Below, one piece after another: positions 58,374 to 64,000 of a stretch of DNA of 64,000 nucleotides. The translations under genes were made by a program, and so were the position numbers. Numbering within the stretch: the first letter of the stretch is position 1; each line of letters starts with the position of its first letter. The stretch is from Thalassospira sp. MCCC 1A03138 (lineage in GTDB: Bacteria > Pseudomonadota > Alphaproteobacteria > Rhodospirillales > Thalassospiraceae), in NCBI RefSeq assembly GCF_002115785.1, contig NZ_JFJY01000001.1:930001-994000 (forward strand), in the 5' to 3' direction. Under the pieces are notes generated by a model. It saw only the letters and a program-made list of their open reading frames with translations, was not told the origin of the DNA and did not search any database.

Positions 58374-59558
58374 GTGAAGAAGATTGATGTCCTTGTAATT
58401 GGTGCCGGTGCCGCCGGCCTTATGTGCGCGATCGAAGCCGGCAAACGCGGCCGTTCGGTCGTGATTGTCGATCATTCGGCAAAACCGGCTGAAAAAATCC
58501 GTATTTCCGGGGGCGGTCGCTGCAACTTCACCAATCTGCATGCCAGCCCTGAAAATTTCATTTCGCAAAACAAGCGTTTCTGCGTCTCGGCACTCAAACG
58601 TTACACCCAGTTTGACTTCATCGATCTGGTCAACCGTTATGACATTGCCTGGCATGAAAAAACACTGGGCCAGCTGTTTTGCGATGAATCCTCGTTCCAG
58701 ATCATCGACATGCTGCTTGATGAATGTGATGCCGCTAATGTCGAGCTGCGCCTGAACACCGAAATCAGCAACATCATCCGCCGTGACGATGCCGGGTTCG
58801 ATGTCACGACACGCACCGGCGCGCAATGGACCTGCCAGTCGCTTGTCGTGGCCTGTGGCGGCCTTTCCATTCCCAAAATCGGCGCAACCGGCTTTGGCTA
58901 TCAGATTGCCCGACAGTTTGGCATCGACATCGTTCCGACCCGCGCTGCCCTTGTGCCCCTGACCTTCGATCCGGACATGCGGGCCGATATGGGCCAGCTT
59001 TCGGGCATTTCGGTCGACGCAATCGTCCAGTGCCATAAAAAGCAGTTCCGCGAAGGATTGCTGTTTACCCATCGCGGGCTCAGCGGCCCTTCGATCCTGC
59101 AGATTTCATCCTATTGGGACGAGGGCGACGCCATCACGGTCAACCTGAATCCCGAAGAAGACGCCTTTGATCTTCTGAAATCGGCCAAGGCCGAAAGCCC
59201 GAAACAGGCCGTGCATAATGTGCTCTCGCGCATCCTGCCAAACCGTCTGGCCCAGATGATCACCGCCCGCCACGGACTTGATCGCCCGATTGGTGAAACC
59301 GGGGACAAGGCGCTTCGCCTGCTTGCAACCGATGTCAATCAATGGTCGGTCATGCCGCAAGGGTCCGAAGGATACCGCACCGCCGAGGTCACGCTGGGCG
59401 GGGTCGACACCAACGCCCTGTCATCAAAAACCATGGAATGCCGCGATGTCCCCGGCCTTTATTTCATCGGTGAAGTCGTCGACGTCACCGGCCATCTTGG
59501 CGGGTTCAATTTCCAGTGGGCCTGGTCATCGGGCTGGTCCGCCGGACAGGTCGCATAA
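58374..59558 (+). CDS. YhiN/HI0933-family FAD oxidoreductase
   Basis: 394 residues from the GTG at 58374; a TTG four codons upstream is the alternative and neither has a strong ribosome site. FAD fold VLVIGAGAAGLMCAIEAGKRG, then the family mark KIRISGGGRCNFTN, a central GGLSIPKIGATG block and the C-terminal GEVVDVTGHLGGFNFQWAWSSG. The family is thought to be flavoproteins of unknown substrate. Alone in its unit, between the diguanylate cyclase and a small membrane protein. Confidence 0.9.
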   Translation: MKKIDVLVIGAGAAGLMCAIEAGKRGRSVVIVDHSAKPAEKIRISGGGRCNFTNLHASPENFISQNKRFCVSALKRYTQFDFIDLVNRYDIAWHEKTLGQLFCDESSFQIIDMLLDECDAANVELRLNTEISNIIRRDDAGFDVTTRTGAQWTCQSLVVACGGLSIPKIGATGFGYQIARQFGIDIVPTRAALVPLTFDPDMRADMGQLSGISVDAIVQCHKKQFREGLLFTHRGLSGPSILQISSYWDEGDAITVNLNPEEDAFDLLKSAKAESPKQAVHNVLSRILPNRLAQMITARHGLDRPIGETGDKALRLLATDVNQWSVMPQGSEGYRTAEVTLGGVDTNALSSKTMECRDVPGLYFIGEVVDVTGHLGGFNFQWAWSSGWSAGQVA

Positions 59559-59678
59559 AAATTTTCTACGCACAGTTTTATAATACCGCCCGGGAACAAC
59601 TTCATATCTCAACCGTTTGGTTTTCAAGAACAGCCGACAGCTTTCCTGTCCGCTGAAACACAAAAATGAGGTTGGGTT

Positions 59679-59861
59679 ATGGAATATGGTGGAATTCTCG
59701 GACTGATCATTCTGATTGCCGATATCTGGGCCATCATCAATGTCATGGGCAGCGGTGCAAGCACCGGTTCAAAAATCATCTGGACGATCCTGATCCTCGT
59801 CCTGCCGGTTCTCGGCCTGATCATCTGGCTGTTTGCCGGTCCGCGTAGTGGGCGGGTTTAA
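59679..59861 (+). CDS. Small PLDc_N-type membrane protein
   Basis: 60 residues with a GAGGTTGG ribosome site. Two membrane helices (about 5-22 and 32-53) are joined by a small polar loop GSGASTGSK. The pattern DIWAIINV and KIIWTILILVLPVLGLIIWLFAGPR is that of the phospholipase D nuclease N-terminal (PLDc_N) family, here with no catalytic domain. Function unknown; such proteins often respond to envelope stress. Confidence 0.8.
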   Translation: MEYGGILGLIILIADIWAIINVMGSGASTGSKIIWTILILVLPVLGLIIWLFAGPRSGRV

Positions 59862-59920
59862 CACAGAAATCAATAACCGCTGGGGTCAACGCACCCCAGT
59901 GAAGAACCTGTTGGCATTCC

Positions 59921-59958
59921 GGTCAGGCGAGCATTAATTTGCATGCCTGACCTTTTTT
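59921..59958 (+). terminator. Terminator after the PLDc_N gene
   Basis: GGTCAGGC pairs with GCCTGACC over 8 bp with an inner GCA/TGC helix, and TTTTTT follows. It ends the short transcript of the membrane protein. Confidence 0.8.
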
Positions 59959-59987
59959 GTGCGCAATTACAACCGGATGCCAGATAG

Positions 59988-60467
59988 ATGGACAAGATTT
60001 CCTATCCCGTCAAAGGGTCCTGCCGTTGCGGCAAACTTGAAATCGCGCTGGCAGCACCCCCGGTCCTGACCGCAGCCTGCCATTGTCGCGGTTGCCAGAA
60101 AATGAGCTCAAGCGCCTTCTCGCTGACCGCGATGTGCAAATCAGACAGCTTTCGGGTCCTGTCCGGGACACCGGTTAAAGGCGGTGCACAAGGCCCCGAA
60201 CTGGATCATTTTTTCTGTCCGGACTGCAAAACATGGATGTTTACCCGGATCATCGGCATGGATGATTTTGTCAATGTCCGCCCGACCCTGTTTGATCAGA
60301 AGTCCCTTGCCACACCCTTCATTGAAACAATGACATCTGAAAAACTGCCATGGGTCAGCATCCCGGCACAGCACAGCTTCACAGGCTTCCCGGATGTCGA
60401 TGATTTCATGAAGCTGCTTGATGATTTCAGGCAGACGCAGAACCAACAAGGAAGCCGCCGGGGTTAA
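59988..60467 (+). CDS. GFA/CENP-V family zinc protein
   Basis: 159 residues. Zinc ligands read GSCRCGKLEI, CHCRGCQKMSSSAF and FFCPDCKTW, the canonical GFA pattern (C-x-C, C-x-C-x2-C, C-x2-C). The family is named for a glutathione-formaldehyde adduct enzyme, but most members have other or unknown thiol-linked roles. The stop overlaps the end of the convergent TRAP permease gene by four bases. Confidence 0.88.
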   Translation: MDKISYPVKGSCRCGKLEIALAAPPVLTAACHCRGCQKMSSSAFSLTAMCKSDSFRVLSGTPVKGGAQGPELDHFFCPDCKTWMFTRIIGMDDFVNVRPTLFDQKSLATPFIETMTSEKLPWVSIPAQHSFTGFPDVDDFMKLLDDFRQTQNQQGSRRG

Positions 60468-62230
60468 ACCCCGGCAACAAAAATGACAAGCCCGCCCAGA
60501 ACGCCCGATGCGATGCGGACCAGAACCGGGCGCGGCGATATCAAGCCATAGGAAATCGCCGTCAGACCAACCGCAACCTTAAGCCCGGCAACCAACGCCC
60601 AAACCGGATTGGCCGCAAGATCAATAAGTGATCCGTTCGCCACCATCGCCAGCGGCACGATGTAAAGCCCGACGCCAAGCGCCATTGCCGTTCCGACCAC
60701 CTTCAGCCAGTTTTCCTCGACCATGCCCGCGGCAATAAACACCGCACCACAAACCGGCGGGGTAATCGTCGACAGCAGGGCAAACCAGAACACGAACAGA
60801 TGCGCCTGCAACGGATCAAGCCCAAGCTCGGTCAGGGCGGGTCCGGCCACCGAAACACAGATCACATAGGCCGCCGTGGTCGGCACTTCCATGCCAAGGA
60901 TCAGGCACGCAATTGCGGTCAGAAGCAAGGCAGGCCAAAGCATCCCGCCCGATCCCGACAGTAAAAGCGACGTGATTTTCACGCCAAGCCCGGTCAGACC
61001 CAAAACACCGATAACGATGGACGCGCACAAAATGATCGCAGCAATCATCGATACCTGCCGCCCTGCACTCAGGCAGACCTCGGTAAATCTTTCGCCCGTC
61101 CGTTTCAGGCTGAATTGCAGATTGCCATCTAAAAACAGCAGGACCGCACCAGCAATCATCGCAAGGCAGGCGGCATATTGCGGCGTATAGCCACCACCAA
61201 ACATGCCCCAAAGCAGGATCGCAAATGGCACAAGAAAGAAGGCGGAGGTCACAATCACCGCACGCGTATCAGGCCGGTCTTTTTCCGGCACACCGGGCAA
61301 GTCATAGCGAAGCGCAAAGGCGTTGATCCCGACCCAGACCGCCAGAAAATAAAGGATCGCCGGTAGAATCGCGGCCACCATGATCTCGACATAGGGCCGC
61401 CCGGTCAGCTCGACCATGACAAAGGCCCCGGCCCCCATCAATGGCGGCATGATCTGCCCGCCCGACGATGCCACCGCCTCGACCGCAGCGGCCAGTTTTT
61501 TCGGATAGCCAAGCTTGGTCATGGCCGGAAGGGTAATCGCCCCGGTGGACGCCACATTGGCCGACGCCGATCCGGAAATGGAACCAAATAGGGCCGACGA
61601 AATCACCGAAACCTTAGCCGCCCCACCGCGCAGCCGCCCGGCTGCCGCACCGGCAACATTCATGAAGCCCTGCCCGGCTTCGCCGCCATTCAGGATCGCG
61701 CCAAAGATGACAAAGATCGCAACGATGCTGACCGAAACCCCGGTCAGGCTTCCCCAAAGACCGCCTTCGGCAATGGTTAGCGTACCCAGCATGCTTTCAA
61801 TCGGAAGGCCACCATGGCCGAATTCACCGGGAATATATTCGCCAAAGAAACCATAAAGCAGCGCAATCGCCGCCACACTCGGCAACGGCCAACCAATCGC
61901 CCGACGTGCCATTTCAAGCACGATACCCAGCAGGGCAAATGATATGGCGATCTGCAAATTCCCGACCAGGAACCCGTATTGATCACCTAGCATGCCGTGA
62001 TTGAACGCCACCCACAAACACGCCGCAAGCCCCATCACGGTCAGGATCAGTCCGCTGATTTTCTGCCACGGTGTTTTGGCAACAAACACCAATGCCCAAG
62101 GCAGCGCCAAAGCCATATGCAACGGCCGACTGACCAGATTGGGGACAAGCCCCGAAAAAATCAGCCAAAGATGAAAAAAGATGGATACCGCGCCAAGCGC
62201 AATCCAGAAAGGGCGGGAAACAGCAGACAT
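60464..62230 (-). CDS. TRAP transporter fused small/large permease (TAXI type)
   Basis: 588 residues from the ATG at 62230, with AGGATTACG before it. The four-helix DctQ-like part is fused to the twelve-helix DctM-like part, the hallmark of TAXI-TRAP permeases. DctM motifs are seen in SALFGSISGSASANVASTGAITLPAM and ILGMEVPTTAAYV. The protein uses a sodium gradient to take up organic acids or amino acids. It follows its binding protein by 78 bases with a hairpin between. Confidence 0.92.
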   Translation of the reverse strand: MSAVSRPFWIALGAVSIFFHLWLIFSGLVPNLVSRPLHMALALPWALVFVAKTPWQKISGLILTVMGLAACLWVAFNHGMLGDQYGFLVGNLQIAISFALLGIVLEMARRAIGWPLPSVAAIALLYGFFGEYIPGEFGHGGLPIESMLGTLTIAEGGLWGSLTGVSVSIVAIFVIFGAILNGGEAGQGFMNVAGAAAGRLRGGAAKVSVISSALFGSISGSASANVASTGAITLPAMTKLGYPKKLAAAVEAVASSGGQIMPPLMGAGAFVMVELTGRPYVEIMVAAILPAILYFLAVWVGINAFALRYDLPGVPEKDRPDTRAVIVTSAFFLVPFAILLWGMFGGGYTPQYAACLAMIAGAVLLFLDGNLQFSLKRTGERFTEVCLSAGRQVSMIAAIILCASIVIGVLGLTGLGVKITSLLLSGSGGMLWPALLLTAIACLILGMEVPTTAAYVICVSVAGPALTELGLDPLQAHLFVFWFALLSTITPPVCGAVFIAAGMVEENWLKVVGTAMALGVGLYIVPLAMVANGSLIDLAANPVWALVAGLKVAVGLTAISYGLISPRPVLVRIASGVLGGLVIFVAGV

Positions 62231-62258
62231 CGTAATCCTGATACGTCCGATAAAGAAC

Positions 62259-62281
62259 GGCCCGGCTGTGGCGGCCGGGCC
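62259..62281 (-). promoter_or_regulatory. Intercistronic hairpin between TAXI binding protein and permease
   Basis: GGCCCGGC pairs with GCCGGGCC over 8 GC pairs with a 7-base loop. On the minus strand only a weak T-rich stretch follows. Hairpins at this place usually let the binding protein be made in excess over the permease. Confidence 0.6.
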
Positions 62282-62308
62282 TGTCATCACATTATTTCAA
62301 TGCGGCGA

Positions 62309-63271
62309 TCAATTCTGATCGTCGCGCACCGGGAAACCGGCCTCGGCGTAATAACGAAGTGCGCCGGGGTGGATTTTACCCTTGATATTGGCAAGCATCT
62401 CCTGGGTCACACCCTTCCACCATGACGCGTTCGAGCTCATGGCGGATTTCTGATCCCAATAGGTCTTGGTCAGCTGATAGGCGGTTTCATCATCCATCTG
62501 GGTCGTGGCATAGGCAACCACCGACAGGGAAGACGTGCGGATATCATCTTTCTGCCCGTTATAGGTCCCGGCCGGGATCACCGTCAGATCGCGCTTGGTC
62601 ATCGCAAGCTGCTCATCGGAAAGCGACAGGATATTGACATCCGTGCCTGCCGCGGCCTCGATCACGTTCGGCGCGGGCCAGGAACCGGCCGTGACAAAAC
62701 CGTCAATCTGACCGTTTTTAAGCGCGGCCACGGCGTTCGAAAGTTCCGCTTCGGACAGTTTAACCTTGTCAGTCAGGCCAAACAGCTCAAGGTACTTTTC
62801 ACCCTCGGTCGCCCCGAACGATCCTTTACCCAGAAGGATGGTCTTGCCTTCAAGTCCGGCAAAGTCGGTCACACCGGCATCTGCACGCATCACGAAATGC
62901 ATGGTAAGCGACGGAATCGGGAACAGGGCCCGGACCTCGTTGAATTTTTCGGTCGGACGTCCTTCAAAGGCACCCTTGCCTGCCTGTGCAAGGCCAACAA
63001 GTGCCGGCGGGCTTGTGAAAACGTAATTGCCCGGGCGAACCGATGCTTCCATCACGTTCTGAACCGATCCCTGGCTTTCCTCGACCGTGACGATGATCTC
63101 GCCGTCCGTACCGGTCTTGATTGCCTCGGCAAACTGGGCCGCCATCTGATAATAGGACGACGCGGCCTTGGCCGATTTGAAAGTAACGCGGGTTTCTGCC
63201 TGGGCGGCACTTACGGCCGACAGGGCAACAATACCGGTCGCGATTGCGCCGATTGTACGAAGAATGTTCAA
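62309..63271 (-). CDS. TRAP transporter TAXI-type solute-binding protein
   Basis: 320 residues from a TTG at 63271, chosen because GGGGAGG lies seven bases before it; the longer frame starting at 63343 has none and would bury the signal peptide. The signal peptide ends near VSAAQA-ET. The mature protein has the TAXI fold and wording: ASSYYQMAAQFAEAIK, RPGNYVFTSPPALVGLAQAGKGAF, VTDFAGLEGKTILLGKGSFGATE. Ligand unknown (glutamate/2-oxoacids are common in this class). Confidence 0.92.
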   Translation of the reverse strand: MNILRTIGAIATGIVALSAVSAAQAETRVTFKSAKAASSYYQMAAQFAEAIKTGTDGEIIVTVEESQGSVQNVMEASVRPGNYVFTSPPALVGLAQAGKGAFEGRPTEKFNEVRALFPIPSLTMHFVMRADAGVTDFAGLEGKTILLGKGSFGATEGEKYLELFGLTDKVKLSEAELSNAVAALKNGQIDGFVTAGSWPAPNVIEAAAGTDVNILSLSDEQLAMTKRDLTVIPAGTYNGQKDDIRTSSLSVVAYATTQMDDETAYQLTKTYWDQKSAMSSNASWWKGVTQEMLANIKGKIHPGALRYYAEAGFPVRDDQN

Positions 63272-63715
63272 GGTTTCCTCCCCTTGCAGAACCCGGGCAC
63301 CGGTCGGTTTGCAAATACCGAACTTGGGTACGGATCGGGCCAATAGTGGCGATCAACGCAAAAACCCGCCCCGAAGCGGGCCGATTTTGGCAAATTGTAT
63401 CCAATTGCAAGTCATAGAGCGCATCAAAGGGGCGAAGGTCAAGCCGGTTATTCGTCAAAGGTGACCTTCACCGGTGCAAGTTTACCCCATTTTCACATGG
63501 CAGTTGCGCAAAACCGGTACTGTTCGCGGCAGGGCTTCGGCTTTAATGCAATCCGTGAAATTCTGCGGAACATCGTATGTGCCGTAACGTTCGATCCATC
63601 ACACACCCGACAGGATCGACAAGACCTTTCAGATCAGCGCCTTGTAAAGATTGACAGGGTTCCCGACCATCGCGCAGGGTAACACCTGCAAGCGCCATTA
63701 CCACCAGAGGATCCG
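63272..63715. other. Divergent intergenic region with a leader terminator
   Basis: 444 bases without a gene between the TAXI-TRAP operon and the MFS gene. The minus half contains a terminator-like hairpin at 63361-63385. No tRNA or known RNA was recognised. The plus part ends in a GAGGATCC ribosome site for the MFS gene. Confidence 0.6.
63361..63385 (-). terminator. Terminator-like hairpin in the leader of the TAXI-TRAP operon
   Basis: On the minus strand GCCCGC pairs with GCGGGT and TTTTTG follows. It is about 90 bases upstream of the binding-protein start, with no gene before it on this strand. Confidence 0.5.
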
Positions 63716-64000
63716 ATGCCGCGTTCGCCGGTCGCACTGATCATCGCATTGTCTGCGACATTGTTTGCAGCCTTCACGCTCAATACCGGGGCTTCGCTGC
63801 AATCCTCATTGCTGGCTTTGCGCGCCTCGTCCGAAGGCTTTGCACCGATCTATACCGGTATCATCATGGCATCCTATTATGCCGGGTTTATCGGCGGGAT
63901 CATCTGGGGGGCCGGGCTTGTCAACCGTGTGGGGCATATCCGGACCTTTGCCGCACTGGCATCGACCGGATCGGCAATTACGCTTTTGCATGCCGTGTTT
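63716..64000 (+). CDS. MFS transporter, N-terminal part (cut by window end)
   Basis: 95 codons are open to the last base, starting at the ATG at 63716 after GAGGATCC. The first helices read SPVALIIALSATLFAAFTLNTG and IYTGIIMASYYAGFIGGIIWG, then NRVGHIRTFAALA, which is the first-loop and TM2-TM3 pattern of a major facilitator of the small UMF/YcaD-like group. The rest lies beyond the window, so substrate cannot be judged. Divergent from the TAXI-TRAP operon. Confidence 0.75.
   Translation, partial: MPRSPVALIIALSATLFAAFTLNTGASLQSSLLALRASSEGFAPIYTGIIMASYYAGFIGGIIWGAGLVNRVGHIRTFAALASTGSAITLLHAVF

Overview
This window looks like a chromosomal segment of a moderately GC-rich alphaproteobacterium. 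The atpHAGDC operon without the F0 genes, the mdh-sucCD-sucAB-lpd TCA operon and a ChrR-type anti-sigma factor all fit. Gene content and codon use suggest a marine Rhodospirillales member such as Thalassospira, but that genus is an inference. No rRNA, tRNA, CRISPR array, insertion sequence or prophage was seen. Most of the window is conserved core genome.

Layout. 1-3.1 kb: end of a cytochrome c maturation operon (ccmF, ccmI). 3.4-3.9 kb: a stand-alone response regulator. 4.0-9.0 kb, minus strand: F1-ATPase operon atpHAGDC. 9.4-20.7 kb: a mixed housekeeping stretch with a secreted protein, two GST-like proteins, a MazG-like pyrophosphohydrolase, a periplasmic solute-binding protein, priA, a transaldolase-like aldolase, DUF484-xerC, a YrhK protein, a methyltransferase, a PuuA-like glutamine synthetase and two small proteins. 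21.0-23.4 kb: NAD synthesis (nadA, nadC) and a Nudix hydrolase. 23.4-28.4 kb: a large DUF3772/MscS channel, a ZntB/CorA transporter and zapE. 28.9-37.9 kb: mdh, sucC, sucD, sucA, sucB, lpd. 38-42.3 kb: a GH8 endoglucanase, a 0.9-kb gap, mgsA, an AEC transporter and an RluA-family enzyme.

42.4-51.4 kb is the most interesting part. It holds an ECF11-type sigma factor (RpoE) and its zinc anti-sigma factor ChrR. Divergent from them runs a five-gene operon: flavin amine-oxidase-like protein, DUF1365, Cfa-like SAM methyltransferase, GPH-type transporter and DUF3833 lipoprotein. A three-gene operon (DUF6134, SDR, NTF2-like) converges on it. All three transcription units carry the same promoter, TGATCC, exactly 18 bases, then TA, which matches the known RpoE/ChrR singlet-oxygen-response promoter. 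The locus therefore reads as a self-contained sigma-factor regulon for oxidative remodelling of membrane fatty acids. It is similar to the Rhodobacter sphaeroides rpoE-chrR neighbourhood tied to furan fatty acid synthesis.

51.4-64 kb: rlmJ, an RluE-like pseudouridine synthase preceded by a 13-bp tandem repeat, a SIMPL protein, a lyxose/mannose isomerase-like cupin, a TetR-GNAT pair with a 16-bp palindromic operator candidate, a TPR membrane protein, a diguanylate cyclase, a YhiN-type flavoprotein, a small PLDc_N membrane protein, a GFA-family protein, a TRAP-TAXI transporter pair and the start of an MFS transporter cut by the window end. Many strong intrinsic terminators mark the unit borders. 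Two of them point away from any annotated gene and hint at small RNAs or leader control.
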